Source: Streptomyces vietnamensis
Lineage (GTDB): Bacteria; Actinomycetota; Actinomycetes; Streptomycetales; Streptomycetaceae
NCBI RefSeq assembly: GCF_000830005.1
Contig: NZ_CP010407.1
Location: forward strand, 7,700,001 to 7,764,000
Length of the DNA stretch: 64,000 nucleotides
Direction: 5' to 3'
In this document: piece by piece, positions 8,036 to 16,926 of the stretch
Numbering within the stretch: the stretch's first letter is position 1
Layout: the number at the start of each line of letters is the position of its first letter
Notes under the pieces: model-generated
What the model was told of the DNA's origin: nothing
Databases searched by the model: none
What the model saw: only the letters and a program-made list of their open reading frames with translations
Program-made: the position numbers and the translations under genes

Positions 8036-9454
8036 ATGTCTGCCACCATCGCCGCTCAGGCGGCCTACCTCGTTGCCGCGCTGCTGTTCATCCTCGCGCT
8101 GGCAGGACTCTCCAAGCACGAGTCCGCACGGCTCGGCAACGCCTTCGGCATGCTCGGCATGGGCGTCGCCCTCGTCGCGACGATCGTGCTCGCGATCGAC
8201 GGCGACATCAGCACCGCGGGCCTCGGCCTGATGGCCGTCGCCATGCTGATCGGCGCACTGATCGGTCTGCAGCGGGCCCGGGGCGTCGAGATGACCGGCA
8301 TGCCCGAGCTGATCGCGCTGCTGCACTCCTTCGTCGGTCTGGCGGCCGTGCTGGTCAGCTGGAACGGCTTCCTGAACGTCGAGCACGAACCCGAGGGCCA
8401 CGAGGCCAAGGCCCTGGAAGCGCTCGGCACCCTCGGCATCCACCACGCCGAGGTGTTCATCGGCCTGTTCATCGGCGCGGTGACCTTCACCGGCTCCGTC
8501 GTCGCCTACCTGAAGCTCTCGGCGAAGATCAGCTCCAAGCCGCTCGTGCTGCCGGGCAAGAACGCGCTGAACCTGGGCTCGCTGGCCCTGTTCGTCGCCC
8601 TCACCGTGTGGTTCGTGATCACTCCGGAGCTGTGGCTCCTGATCGTCGTGACGGCCCTGGCGCTCGCCCTCGGCTGGCACCTGGTGGCCTCGATCGGCGG
8701 CGGTGACATGCCGGTCGTCGTCTCGATGCTCAACAGCTACTCCGGCTGGGCCGCCGCGGCCTCCGGCTTCCTGCTGGGCAACGACCTGCTGATCGTCACC
8801 GGCGCGCTGGTCGGCTCCTCCGGTGCCTACCTGTCGTACATCATGTGCAAGGCGATGAACCGCTCGTTCCTCTCCGTGATCGCCGGCGGCTTCGGCATCG
8901 AGGCGCCCTCCGGCTCGGACGTCGACTACGGCGAGCACCAGGAGATCACCGCCCAGGCGGCCGCCGAACTCCTCGGCGCGGCCCGGTCGGTGGTCATCAC
9001 GCCCGGCTACGGCATGGCCGTGGCCCAGGCGCAGTACCCGGTCGCCGAGCTCACCTCGAAGCTGCGGGCGAAGGGCGTCGACGTACGCTTCGGCATCCAC
9101 CCGGTCGCGGGCCGCCTGCCCGGCCACATGAACGTCCTCCTCGCCGAGGCGAAGGTGCCGTACGACATCGTCCTCGAGATGGACGAGATCAACGAGGACT
9201 TCGCCGACACCGACGTCGTCCTCGTCATCGGCGCCAACGACACGGTCAACCCGGCCGGCGCGGAGGACCCCAGCAGCCCGATCGCCGGCATGCCCGTCCT
9301 CACGGTCTGGGAGGCCAACAAGGTCATCGTCTTCAAGCGCTCGATGGCCTCCGGCTACGCGGGCGTACAGAACCCGCTGTTCTTCCGCGAGAACACCGCG
9401 ATGCTCTTCGGCGACGCGAAGGCCCGGGTGGAGGACATCGTCGGCGCGCTCTGA
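8036..9454 (+). CDS. pntB: NAD(P) transhydrogenase subunit beta
   Basis: A membrane protein of 472 residues. Eight or nine hydrophobic helices fill the first 270 residues; the C-terminal domain III binds NADP(H), with [15 protein letters not shown] as the nucleotide motif, [14 protein letters not shown] downstream and [11 protein letters not shown] near residue 400. It completes the proton-translocating transhydrogenase with PntA. The stop is followed within about 55 bases by strong hairpins, so the operon is just these two genes. Confidence 0.95.
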   Translation: MSATIAAQAAYLVAALLFILALAGLSKHESARLGNAFGMLGMGVALVATIVLAIDGDISTAGLGLMAVAMLIGALIGLQRARGVEMTGMPELIALLHSFVGLAAVLVSWNGFLNVEHEPEGHEAKALEALGTLGIHHAEVFIGLFIGAVTFTGSVVAYLKLSAKISSKPLVLPGKNALNLGSLALFVALTVWFVITPELWLLIVVTALALALGWHLVASIGGGDMPVVVSMLNSYSGWAAAASGFLLGNDLLIVTGALVGSSGAYLSYIMCKAMNRSFLSVIAGGFGIEAPSGSDVDYGEHQEITAQAAAELLGAARSVVITPGYGMAVAQAQYPVAELTSKLRAKGVDVRFGIHPVAGRLPGHMNVLLAEAKVPYDIVLEMDEINEDFADTDVVLVIGANDTVNPAGAEDPSSPIAGMPVLTVWEANKVIVFKRSMASGYAGVQNPLFFRENTAMLFGDAKARVEDIVGAL

Positions 9455-9507
9455 CCGGGAGTTTCCTTCTGCCGGATCATCGGATCGTCCCCGCGCGACG
9501 GACGAGC

Positions 9508-9548
9508 GGCCCCTCCTGAAGCAGGAGGGGCCCTTCACGGAAGGGCCC
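9508..9548 (+). terminator. Overlapping terminator hairpins after pntB
   Basis: Hairpin A has an 11-bp perfect stem (GGCCCCTCCTG 9508-9518 with CAGGAGGGGCC 9522-9532, loop AAG). Hairpin B (GGGCCCTTC 9528-9536 with GAAGGGCCC 9540-9548, loop ACG) shares bases 9528-9532 with A, so the two cannot fully form together. No U-tract follows, which is common in high-GC actinobacteria. Confidence 0.7.
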
Positions 9549-9807
9549 CTGCGCGCCGAACACCGCGCACGGCACGCAGGGCCCCTCCTGGCCGGCAACT
9601 CCGTGGCGGCGAGAGCCACTTCTCCGTCACGGGGCCGGTGGGAGTCAGTCAAGCAGTGGACGAACCACCGGGGCGATTGGATCGGGGCACAGAAAAAACC
9701 GGTCGGGAGCGGCTTCGGTGCAGTGGATCATCCAAGAGGAGAACAAGCCCTCGTGGTCCACATCTGCGAGGTAGTAGTCGACTTTTGTCTGGCTGGTGCG
9801 GTTCGTG

Positions 9808-10020
9808 GTGACGGAGTGCCGGTCCATCCGCAACCAGCTGGCCGGCTCCGTCACCGAGGTCTCGACCGGTGGCGCCATGGGTTCGGTGAAGGTCTCCGTC
9901 GCGGGCGGGGAACTGACCGCCGCGATCACCAAGGACGCCGTCGAGGACCTCGGCCTGGCTGCCGGGACCTCTGCCGTCGCCCTGATCAAGTCGACCGAGA
10001 TCTCCCTCTCCGCCGCCTGA
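9808..10020 (+). CDS. Mop-like molybdate-binding (TOBE) protein
   Basis: A protein of 70 residues consisting almost only of one TOBE/Mop domain: SIRNQLAGSV, the glycine-rich turn, then LTAAITKDAVEDLGLAAG and ALIKSTEISL. Such molbindins bind molybdate or tungstate as oligomers and act in storage or homeostasis. The start is uncertain; GTG 9796, 9805 and 9808 are all in frame and none has a clear ribosome-binding site, so I chose the one nearest the domain. ModA lies just beyond on the opposite strand. A strong palindromic terminator follows. Confidence 0.8.
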   Translation: MTECRSIRNQLAGSVTEVSTGGAMGSVKVSVAGGELTAAITKDAVEDLGLAAGTSAVALIKSTEISLSAA

Positions 10021-10040
10021 CCGGGAGCCCCTGTGGTGCG

Positions 10041-10074
10041 CGAGGGCCGCGCTCCGTACGGAGCGCGGCCCTCG
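10041..10074. terminator. Perfect 34-nt palindrome, likely bidirectional terminator
   Basis: Bases 10041-10057 are the exact reverse complement of 10058-10074, centred on GTAC. It lies between the convergent mop-like gene and modA and could end both transcripts. Confidence 0.75.
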
Positions 10075-10157
10075 AGGGCTCACGGGCCCACGGACGGACG
10101 GTGTCGCCGGGCGTCGCGGCCGGGCATCCGGGCCGCCCACGGTGATCAGGGGGCGGA

Positions 10158-10190
10158 GGGGCTGCCCGTTCCCCCGATACGGGCAGTCCC
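10158..10190 (-). terminator. Hairpin downstream of modA
   Basis: GGGGCTGCCCGT (10158-10169) pairs with ACGGGCAGTCCC (10179-10190), with one G-T wobble and a nine-base loop. It lies 27 bases past the modA stop. Confidence 0.6.
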
Positions 10191-10216
10191 TCGCGCTCCG
10201 TGCGACCCCGGATCCG

Positions 10217-11035
10217 TTACGGCTTCTGGAAGCCGGCGTCCCGGAGGATCTTCTGGCCCTCCGGCGAGGACAGCCAGGTGACGAACGCGGCGGCGGCCTC
10301 GGCGTTCTTCGAGTCCTTCAGGGGGGCCGCCGGGTACTGGGCGACGGCGTTCTGCGCGTCGGGGATCTCGACGGCGTCGACCTTGTCCCCGGCGCTCTCG
10401 GCGTCGGTCTTGTAGACGAGTCCGGCGTCGGCCTCGCCCAGCTCGACCTTGCTGAGCACCGCGCGGACGTTGGGCTCCTGGGAGACCGGCTTCACGGTGA
10501 TCTTCTGGGCGTCGAGGATCTTCTTGCTGTACTTGCCGGCCGGCACCTCGGGCGCGGCGAGGACGACCTTGAGCTTGGTGTCCGCGAGGTCCTTGAGCTC
10601 GTCGACCTTGAAGGGGTTGCCCTTGCCGGTGGCGATGACGAGCCGGTTCTTCGCGATGACCGTCGGGGTGCCGGTGTCGGCCTTCACCTTGTCCATGCTC
10701 TTGGTGTCGGCGGTGACCAGGACGTCGGCGGGCGAGCCCTGCGAGACCTGGGCGACGAGCTCCTGCGAGCCGGCGAAGGAGAAGGTGAGCTTCGTGCCCG
10801 GGTGGGACTTCTCGTAGGCGGCGCCGGCCGTCTTGAACACGTCGGTGAGGGAGGCCGCGGCGAGGACGGTGAGGTCCGCCTTCGGCGCGGCGCCCGCCGA
10901 GCCGGAGGCGGTGGAGCCGGCGGTGTCCTTCTTGGTGTCGTCGTTCGACGAGCAGGCCGCGAGCGGGACGAGCAGGGCGGCGGTGAGGACGGCGGCGGCC
11001 GTACGGCGTCTGGTGGGCGTGCGGGTGAGGGACAT
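10217..11035 (-). CDS. modA: Molybdate ABC transporter substrate-binding lipoprotein
   Basis: A ModA of 272 residues that captures molybdate outside the membrane. The signal peptide ends in a lipobox, VPLAACSS, with the acylated cysteine at residue 28. The mature domain has LTVLAAASLTDVF, FAGSQELVAQVSQG and DAGLVYKTDAE, all typical of ModA; the serines and the tyrosine seen here are candidate oxyanion ligands. The AAGGAG ribosome-binding site is about 11 bases from ATG 11035. No modB or modC follows, so it must work with transporter subunits encoded elsewhere. The HTH-TOBE gene 94 bases upstream on the same strand may be co-transcribed. Confidence 0.93.
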   Translation of the reverse strand: MSLTRTPTRRRTAAAVLTAALLVPLAACSSNDDTKKDTAGSTASGSAGAAPKADLTVLAAASLTDVFKTAGAAYEKSHPGTKLTFSFAGSQELVAQVSQGSPADVLVTADTKSMDKVKADTGTPTVIAKNRLVIATGKGNPFKVDELKDLADTKLKVVLAAPEVPAGKYSKKILDAQKITVKPVSQEPNVRAVLSKVELGEADAGLVYKTDAESAGDKVDAVEIPDAQNAVAQYPAAPLKDSKNAEAAAAFVTWLSSPEGQKILRDAGFQKP

Positions 11036-11129
11036 GGGGGTCTGAACTCCTTGGGGGGACGAACGGAAAGTGCGGTGGGAGGCCGGCCGCGCCGACGGCC
11101 GAGGGTCCTGCGGTACTGCGTGAGGGGAA

Positions 11130-11348
11130 TCAGGTGCGGTCGATGTGCACGCTGGTCGACTTCACGCGGGCGGTGGCCTGCATGCCGACTTCCAGTCCCC
11201 GTTCCTCCGCGGCCTCACGGGTGAGGCGGGAGGCCGGGCGGTGCGCTCCGGCCCGGAGGGCGACCCGGCCCGCTTCGGCCCGGCGCCGCGCGGTGTCGGG
11301 GCTCGCGCCCGGCAGATGTGCGGCCTGCCCGGTGGTGTAGGACTGCAT
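11130..11348 (-). CDS. HTH-TOBE molybdate regulator with a large internal deletion
   Basis: This 72-residue product begins like a MerR-type helix-turn-helix (SYTTGQAAHLPGASPDTARR) and then runs directly into the end of a TOBE domain (LTREAAEERGLEVGMQATA, then RVKSTSVHID). The 132-residue paralogue at 16927-17325 has the same two ends separated by about 57 more residues. Half of the HTH wing and the first TOBE strands are therefore missing here, in frame. It may be a decayed gene or a shortened variant that cannot bind molybdate normally. ATG 11348 is chosen over GTG 11357 because it aligns with the paralogue's start and has a -10 seven bases upstream. Confidence 0.7.
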   Translation of the reverse strand: MQSYTTGQAAHLPGASPDTARRRAEAGRVALRAGAHRPASRLTREAAEERGLEVGMQATARVKSTSVHIDRT

Positions 11349-11355
11349 ATGCGAC

Positions 11356-11385
11356 ACCGTAGGGCGTAATCTCGCTCATCTGCAA
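11356..11385 (-). promoter_or_regulatory. Leaderless promoter of the truncated HTH-TOBE gene
   Basis: On the minus strand TTGCAG (11385-11380) is followed after 18 bases by TACGGT (11361-11356). Only seven bases separate this -10 from ATG 11348, so the transcript would begin at or next to the start codon. Confidence 0.5.
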
Positions 11386-11484
11386 CAAAGTCGTTCGAGT
11401 CTCCATGGCGAATGCGAGGTGGCTTGGAGGAAGGGACGACGGGCTGGGTGCCGGCGGTGTCGAGGTCCTCGTCGTCCTCCCGGT

Positions 11485-14268
11485 CTACCGGTCCGCGCTC
11501 CGTGCCTTCCGGTCGAGGGCGAGCCAGACGCGGTCGCGGGTCACCGGCAGCTCGGTGAAGCGGATGCCCGTGGCGTCGCGCAGGGCGTTGGCGAACGCGG
11601 GGGCGACGGGGTTGAAGGGGCTCTCGCTCATCGACTTGGCGCCGAGCGGGCCGATCGCGTCGGACGTCTCCGTGAAGTGGACCTCGGTGCGCGGGACGTC
11701 CGCGTACTGGGGGAGCCGGTAGCGGCGGAAGGCGGCGGTGGTGACCTCGCCGCGGTCGTCGACCCGTACGGTCTCGAAGAGCGTGGCACCGAGGGCCTGG
11801 GCGACGCCGCCCTCGACCTGGCCGCGGCACTGCATGGGGTTCATGACCTTGCCGGCGTCGGCGGCGTGGACGCTGCGGAGGATGCGGATCTCCCCGGTCG
11901 CGGGGTCGACGGCGAGGCGGAACCACTGGGCGTTGAAGGCGACCGAGCGCGGTGAGCCGCCCCAGTGGCCGTCGGCCGCGAGTTCGTCCGTGGCGCCGAG
12001 GGCGTGCCCCGCCTCGTACAGCTCCTTGAGGGTGACCGTCCGTCCGGCGCAGTCCACGGACTCGGCGCCGAGTACGCACAGGTGCCGGGCCACCCCTGTG
12101 TGCCGGGCGGCCAGGGTGCGCAGCCGTTCCGCCAGGGAGGTCGCGGCGAGCAGGACGGCCTTGCCGGCGACGACGGTGCCGGCGGAGCCGAAGGCCCCGG
12201 TGTCGTGCCGCACGACGTCGGTGTCGGACTGGCGGACGGTGAGGCGGTCCTCGGTGGTGTGGAGGGCGCCGGCGGTGATCTGCTGGTGGACGGTGGTGGT
12301 GCCGTTGCCGAACTCGGCGGTGCCGACGGCGATGTCGTACGTGCCGTCCTCCAGGAGCGAGACGCGGGCGTCGGCGTAGTGGCCGCCGGGCGGGCCCGTG
12401 GCGATCATCGCCATGCCGGTGCCCTGCCCGACCAGCCAGCCCTCGGGAGCCTCCTCCGTACTGCGGTCCTCGGCGATGGCCTTCCGCACGACGGAGAGGC
12501 ACTGGTCGAGTCCGTAGGAGGCGATGTGCAGGTCCTCCTCCTCGCCGATCGGACTGTGCATCGCTTCACCCGGCCCGATGACGTTCTTCTCGCGGAAGAC
12601 GAGGGGGTCCATGCCGAGGCGCCGGGCCAGTTCGTCCATCACGGACTCGACGGCGAAGGTGACCTGGCCGAGGCCGTAGCCCCGGAAGGCGCCCGCCGGA
12701 ACGACGTTGGTGTAGACGGAGTAGGCGTCGACCTTCTTGTGCGGGGCGCGGTAGACGGCGAAGGACTCGCCGACGCTGTGGAACATCACCGCAGGACCGT
12801 GATTGCCGTACGCGCCCGTGTTGGACACGACCCGCATCTGGACGGCCGTCAACGTTCCGTCCTCGCGCGCCCCGACCTTGATGCCGATGGTGAACGGGTG
12901 ACGGGTGGTCGCCCCGTAGAACTGCTCGGCCCGGGTGTACTCCAGCTTCACCGGCCGGCGCAGCCTGAGGGCGGCCAGGGTGACGACGTCCTCGGTGAGC
13001 ATCTCCTGCTTGCCGCCGAAACCACCGCCGACCCGGCCCGCGACCACCCGCACCTCGTCCTCCGGCAGACCGTAGAGGGCGCAGAGCGCCCGCCGCGTGA
13101 GGAACGGGGTCTGCGTGGAGGAGCGGACGGTGAGCCGCTCCCCGCCGCCGTCCTCCTTCGGCTCGAAGTACGCGACGCAGCCGTGGGTCTCCAGACTGGC
13201 GTGCTGGACGCGCTGCGTGCGGAAGGTCTCCTCGTACACGACGTCCGCCTCGGCGAAGCCGGCCTCGACCGAGCCGATCTCTCCGTGGACCTCGCCCGCG
13301 ACGTTGTTCTCGACCCGGGCGATGCGCACCTCCGGTCCCTTGCCGGCGTGGACGACGGGGGCGCCGGGACGCATCGCCTCCTCCGGGTCGGTGACGTACG
13401 GGAGTTCCTCGTACGTCACCTCGATGCGGCGGCAGCCCTCCTCGGCGGCCCGCTCGCTGTCGGCGACGACCGCCGCGACCCGCTGGCCGACGTACCGGAC
13501 GACGTCGTCCAGGACCCGGGTGTCGTCGGGGTCCTCGGTGGGGTGCTCGTGGCGGGCGGAGGAGTACAGCGTCGCCGGTGCGTCCTCGTGCGTGAGGACG
13601 GCGACCACTCCGGGGACGCGCAGGGCGGCCGCGGTGTCGATCGCGGCGATCCGGGCGTGCGGGTGGGGGGAGCGCAGCAGCTTCATGTGGAGCAGGCCGG
13701 GGACCTCGACGTCGAAGGTGTAGCGGGCGGTGCCGGTGACGACCTGCGGACCGGCCGGCGCGCCGACGTTCCGCCCCACGGCCTGTCCCGCGCAGGGCCG
13801 TTCGGTGTGCCGCACGCCCCGCACCGCGTCCTCGATCGCCCGGTAGCCCGTGCACCGGCAGATGTTGCCCTTGAAGGCGCGGGGCAGGTCGTCGAGCTTG
13901 CCGTCGTCGTGCGCGGAGCCCCGCTCCGCCTCCAGCGCCGCCGTCGTCATCAGGAATCCGGCGGTGCAGAAACCGCACTGGTACCCCTGTGCGTCGAGGA
14001 ACCTCTGTTGTACGGGGTGGAGTTCGCCGTCCCGGGAGGCCAGTCCCTCCACGGTGGTGACGGAGCGGCCCTCCGCCCGTACGGCCGGATACAGGCAGCT
14101 GTGCACGGGCTCGCCGTCGACGTGGACGGTGCAGGCGCCGCAGTCCCCGGCGTCGCAGCCCTTCTTCACTCCGAACCAGCCGCGCTCGCGGAGATAGGTG
14201 CGCAGGCACTGGCCGCCGCGCGGCTCGGTGTCGAACGGAAGGCCGTTGACGTGGAGTTCGAAGCTCAT
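11485..14268 (-). CDS. Molybdenum hydroxylase, fused 2Fe-2S and Moco-binding chain (xanthine dehydrogenase type)
   Basis: A single chain of 927 residues combining two subunits that are often separate. Residues 1-160 form the iron-sulfur part: a plant-ferredoxin cluster (CDAGDCGAC near 38-46) and the second cluster (CGFC near 98, CRCTGYRAI near 134). From about 180 on is the molybdopterin part, with GGGFGGKQE, GAFRGYGLGQ, AFGSAGT and a C-terminal SMSESPFNP block containing the usual catalytic glutamate position. It hydroxylates a heterocycle such as hypoxanthine or xanthine and passes electrons to the FAD subunit. The start overlaps that gene's stop by four bases. The PucR neighbour supports purine use, but the exact substrate is inferred. 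Confidence 0.88.
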   Translation of the reverse strand: MSFELHVNGLPFDTEPRGGQCLRTYLRERGWFGVKKGCDAGDCGACTVHVDGEPVHSCLYPAVRAEGRSVTTVEGLASRDGELHPVQQRFLDAQGYQCGFCTAGFLMTTAALEAERGSAHDDGKLDDLPRAFKGNICRCTGYRAIEDAVRGVRHTERPCAGQAVGRNVGAPAGPQVVTGTARYTFDVEVPGLLHMKLLRSPHPHARIAAIDTAAALRVPGVVAVLTHEDAPATLYSSARHEHPTEDPDDTRVLDDVVRYVGQRVAAVVADSERAAEEGCRRIEVTYEELPYVTDPEEAMRPGAPVVHAGKGPEVRIARVENNVAGEVHGEIGSVEAGFAEADVVYEETFRTQRVQHASLETHGCVAYFEPKEDGGGERLTVRSSTQTPFLTRRALCALYGLPEDEVRVVAGRVGGGFGGKQEMLTEDVVTLAALRLRRPVKLEYTRAEQFYGATTRHPFTIGIKVGAREDGTLTAVQMRVVSNTGAYGNHGPAVMFHSVGESFAVYRAPHKKVDAYSVYTNVVPAGAFRGYGLGQVTFAVESVMDELARRLGMDPLVFREKNVIGPGEAMHSPIGEEEDLHIASYGLDQCLSVVRKAIAEDRSTEEAPEGWLVGQGTGMAMIATGPPGGHYADARVSLLEDGTYDIAVGTAEFGNGTTTVHQQITAGALHTTEDRLTVRQSDTDVVRHDTGAFGSAGTVVAGKAVLLAATSLAERLRTLAARHTGVARHLCVLGAESVDCAGRTVTLKELYEAGHALGATDELAADGHWGGSPRSVAFNAQWFRLAVDPATGEIRILRSVHAADAGKVMNPMQCRGQVEGGVAQALGATLFETVRVDDRGEVTTAAFRRYRLPQYADVPRTEVHFTETSDAIGPLGAKSMSESPFNPVAPAFANALRDATGIRFTELPVTRDRVWLALDRKARSADR

Positions 14269-15107
14269 CGGGAACCTTCCTCGGGGCCGTGGGACGTGGC
14301 GAGTTCGCGGCGGACCTCTTCGGCGAGACGCAGCCCCATGTGTCGTCGCCATTCGGGCAGTCCGTGGATGTCGTCGAACCACTCGGCGGGCGCGACCGCG
14401 GTGTCGATCGCGGTACGCAACCGGTCCGCGTCCGGCGGCAGCGGGAACCAGAACCGGAACGGCCGTACGGTCGCGGCGCTGACCGTCACCGCCAGCGAGC
14501 CGTCCACCGGGTCGAGCGTCCCGACGACCAGCGCGCCGGAACGGCCGAGGCCGTACAACGAGGCCTGCCGGAACGCCGTACGGCACTCCAACGCCCGGCC
14601 CGGCAGGGTCACCGAGCGCAGCAGCTCGCCTTCCGCGAGGTCCTTGACGCCCGCGCCGGTGATGAAGTCGACGACCTTCACCTCGCGCAGCGAGCCGTCC
14701 TGCGCCCGGAGCAGACACGTGCCGTCGAGCGCGGCGGCGAGCGAGATCAACGGCCCGGCGGGCAGGCCGTTGCACAGGTTCCCGCCGACCGTCGCCATGT
14801 TCCAGATCTTGAACGAGGCGAGGAAGGCCCGGCAGCACTGCTCGAACAGCGGTGCCGCGGGAGCGTCCAGGAACCGCCGCCCGAAGCGGGACAGTTGGGC
14901 GACGGTGCACGTCGCCGCGATCTCCAGCGAGCCGTCCTCGTGCCGGGTGAGCGGTTCCCAGCCCATCCGGCTCAGGTCGACCAGCCGGCGCAGATGCGGC
15001 TGCGGTTCGGAGAAGAGGTACGTGCCGCCGCCGAGCCAGGCATCGCCCGGCCGCCACGGTTCGTGCCGGCGCGCGTCCCTCACGTCCGCGATCGTGTTCA
15101 GGTCCAT
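14265..15107 (-). CDS. FAD-binding subunit of the molybdenum hydroxylase
   Basis: A protein of 280 residues of the CO dehydrogenase flavoprotein/XdhB type. The FAD motifs are GDAWLGGGTYLF near residue 21 and NMATVGGNLCNGLPAGPLISLAAAL near 103-127. It accepts electrons from the iron-sulfur clusters of the chain encoded next and hands them to NAD+ or another acceptor. It is the first gene of a two-gene operon divergent from pucR and overlaps the catalytic gene by four bases. No xdhC-like maturation factor is in the window. Confidence 0.88.
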   Translation of the reverse strand: MDLNTIADVRDARRHEPWRPGDAWLGGGTYLFSEPQPHLRRLVDLSRMGWEPLTRHEDGSLEIAATCTVAQLSRFGRRFLDAPAAPLFEQCCRAFLASFKIWNMATVGGNLCNGLPAGPLISLAAALDGTCLLRAQDGSLREVKVVDFITGAGVKDLAEGELLRSVTLPGRALECRTAFRQASLYGLGRSGALVVGTLDPVDGSLAVTVSAATVRPFRFWFPLPPDADRLRTAIDTAVAPAEWFDDIHGLPEWRRHMGLRLAEEVRRELATSHGPEEGSR

Positions 15108-15121
15108 CTCTCCCCATGCCT

Positions 15122-15147
15122 TCCGACCGGTGCACTCCGACCGGTGC
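15122..15147. repeat. Two direct 12-bp repeats TCCGACCGGTGC
   Basis: The same 12-mer occurs at 15122-15133 and 15136-15147, just upstream of the FAD-subunit gene. It could be a tandem binding site for an activator or simply a small duplication. Confidence 0.45.
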
Positions 15148-15250
15148 CTTCAGGCCAGTGAAGCCGGGGGAGAGCGGCGGCACGACTGGACGGGAAGCCG
15201 GAAAACGTCCACCTCGCAGAGCCGTGCCCTGGAGAATCAACCAAGAGCTG

Positions 15251-15279
15251 TTTTGCGTCCAGAATCTGGCATCTACGAT
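15251..15279 (+). promoter_or_regulatory. Candidate pucR promoter containing the palindrome CCAGAATCTGG
   Basis: TTTGCG (15252-15257) and TACGAT (15274-15279) are 16 bases apart, about 70 bases before pucR. The perfect palindrome CCAGA-A-TCTGG (15259-15269) lies between them, ideally placed for control of pucR and possibly the divergent hydroxylase genes. The link to PucR is an inference from position. Confidence 0.4.
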
Positions 15280-15347
15280 GTCTCATCTCGTATTCGCCTC
15301 GTGAATGTGAGTGCGGGCCTGTCCCGCGACCTCACTGGGAGCCTCTG

Positions 15348-16883
15348 ATGCACGTCGACCATCTCCTCCGTCTCGACCGTCTGGACCTCTCCCTCGTCTG
15401 GGGCGACGAGGCCTTGCTCGGCCAGGAGATCGGCGGCGTGACGGCGACCGATCTGGAGGATCCGGCACGGTTCCTGCAGCCGGGGGAGATCGTCCTCAGC
15501 GGACTCGTGTGGTGGAGCCGGGACGGCGATCCGGACAAGACCGAGCGCTTCGTCTCCGCTCTGCGCGAGGCGGGCGCGGTGGCGTTGCTCGCGGGGGAGG
15601 AGACCCACGGGGAGGTGCCGCGGGAGCTGGCCGAGGCGTGCCGCGCGCACCGCGTCCCCCTGATCGCCGTGCCGGCGCACACGACCTTCCGCACGATCAC
15701 CGAAGCGGTCTACCTCCGGCAGTGGAGCGAGCTCAGCCGACGGCCCACGGACCACTTCGCGTTGCCGGAGAACGTCCGCCTCGACCTCGACCGCGCGCTG
15801 GAGAACGGCGCGACGACGGGTGAGCTGCTCGGCCGGGCGTTCGCCCATCTCGGCGCGCCCGCCTGCCACTTGCTGACCGGCAGCGGCCGCACGGTCGCCC
15901 GGACCGGTGCCGCCCGGACGGAGCTGCCGGCGCGGCGGGCCGCGGAAATCGTGCGCGGCGACCACGGCACGACGGTACGCGTCGAGACCGACGGCACGGT
16001 CTACGACACCTGGCACCTCCACCTGCCCGAGGCGGGCCAGGTGCCCCCGCGGGTCCTCCAGGAGATAGCTGAACTCCTCGGCCGTCACCGGCGCCGGCAG
16101 GACCGGAACCGGGCGGCGAGCGGTGCGGCGTTCACGGAGCTCGTGGACGCGGTGGGTGCCCCGCGCTTCGACGCCCACCGCGTGCGGGGCGCGTTGGCCT
16201 CGTGCGGCCTTGCCGACGGAGACGCGTACACCGTGGTCGTCACGGCGGCGGAGCCGCACGGGGAAGGCGGTGCCGCCGGCGTCGCCGCGCTCACGGAGGC
16301 ACTGCGTCACCTGCCGTCCGTCGCCTTCGCGGTCGCCGACGGCCCCGGCGGTGAGACCGTCGCGGTCGTCGCGCACGGCAGGGAGACGGCGCCGGGCGTA
16401 CGGGAACGGCTGGGCGACGTATGGCCGTTGATCCACGCCTGCGGCCCCGACACCACCCTGCACGCCGGTGTGAGTGAGCCCGCCGCAGCACCCGAGGGGT
16501 TGAACACCGCGCTGACGCAGGCCCGTTACGCCCTGGCCGCGGCCCGCACCGCGGCGCCGTCGGCGCCGCGCGTCGCCGGGCTCGGTGACCTCGACGGTCT
16601 CGGCAGGCTGATGGCCGGCATCCCCGTCGACGTACGGAACGTGTACCGCGAGACCGTCCTGGGACCGCTCCTCGGCGCCGGCCGGGGGTCGAGCACGATG
16701 CTCCTGGAGACCCTGGAGGTCTTCCTGGCGCACGACTGCTCGTGGGCGAGGACCGCCGAGGCCCTCCACGTGCACGTCAACACGGTCCACTACCGCGTCG
16801 AACGCATCGAGGCCCTCACCGGCCGGGACCTGTCACGGCTCGAACACAAGGTGGACATGCGCGCGGCACTGCTCTGCCTCTGA
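15348..16883 (+). CDS. PucR family transcriptional regulator
   Basis: A regulator of 511 residues. The N-terminal PucR domain includes GGVTATDLEDPARFLQPGEIVLSG, a middle region is GGDEF-like in length, and the C-terminal HTH_30 domain reads CSWARTAEALHVHVNTVHYRVERIEALTGRDL in separate short blocks. PucR proteins usually activate purine-degradation genes; this one is divergent from the xanthine-dehydrogenase-type genes, so it is the likely local regulator. GGGAG upstream of ATG 15348 supports the start. Confidence 0.9.
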   Translation: MHVDHLLRLDRLDLSLVWGDEALLGQEIGGVTATDLEDPARFLQPGEIVLSGLVWWSRDGDPDKTERFVSALREAGAVALLAGEETHGEVPRELAEACRAHRVPLIAVPAHTTFRTITEAVYLRQWSELSRRPTDHFALPENVRLDLDRALENGATTGELLGRAFAHLGAPACHLLTGSGRTVARTGAARTELPARRAAEIVRGDHGTTVRVETDGTVYDTWHLHLPEAGQVPPRVLQEIAELLGRHRRRQDRNRAASGAAFTELVDAVGAPRFDAHRVRGALASCGLADGDAYTVVVTAAEPHGEGGAAGVAALTEALRHLPSVAFAVADGPGGETVAVVAHGRETAPGVRERLGDVWPLIHACGPDTTLHAGVSEPAAAPEGLNTALTQARYALAAARTAAPSAPRVAGLGDLDGLGRLMAGIPVDVRNVYRETVLGPLLGAGRGSSTMLLETLEVFLAHDCSWARTAEALHVHVNTVHYRVERIEALTGRDLSRLEHKVDMRAALLCL

Positions 16884-16926
16884 CGGGCCTGTGACGGTCC
16901 TTTGGCGGTCCGCGCGCCGGAAACGG

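Noticed and set aside
9603..9795. Longer reading frame for the Mop-like protein
   Set aside because: The upstream open frame is in a different phase from the TOBE domain and has no domain of its own.
11965..15348. 1127-codon open frame on the plus strand opposite the hydroxylase genes
   Set aside because: It lies antisense to well-supported genes and has low-complexity Arg/Gly/Asp-rich text with no motif; a by-product of GC-rich third positions.
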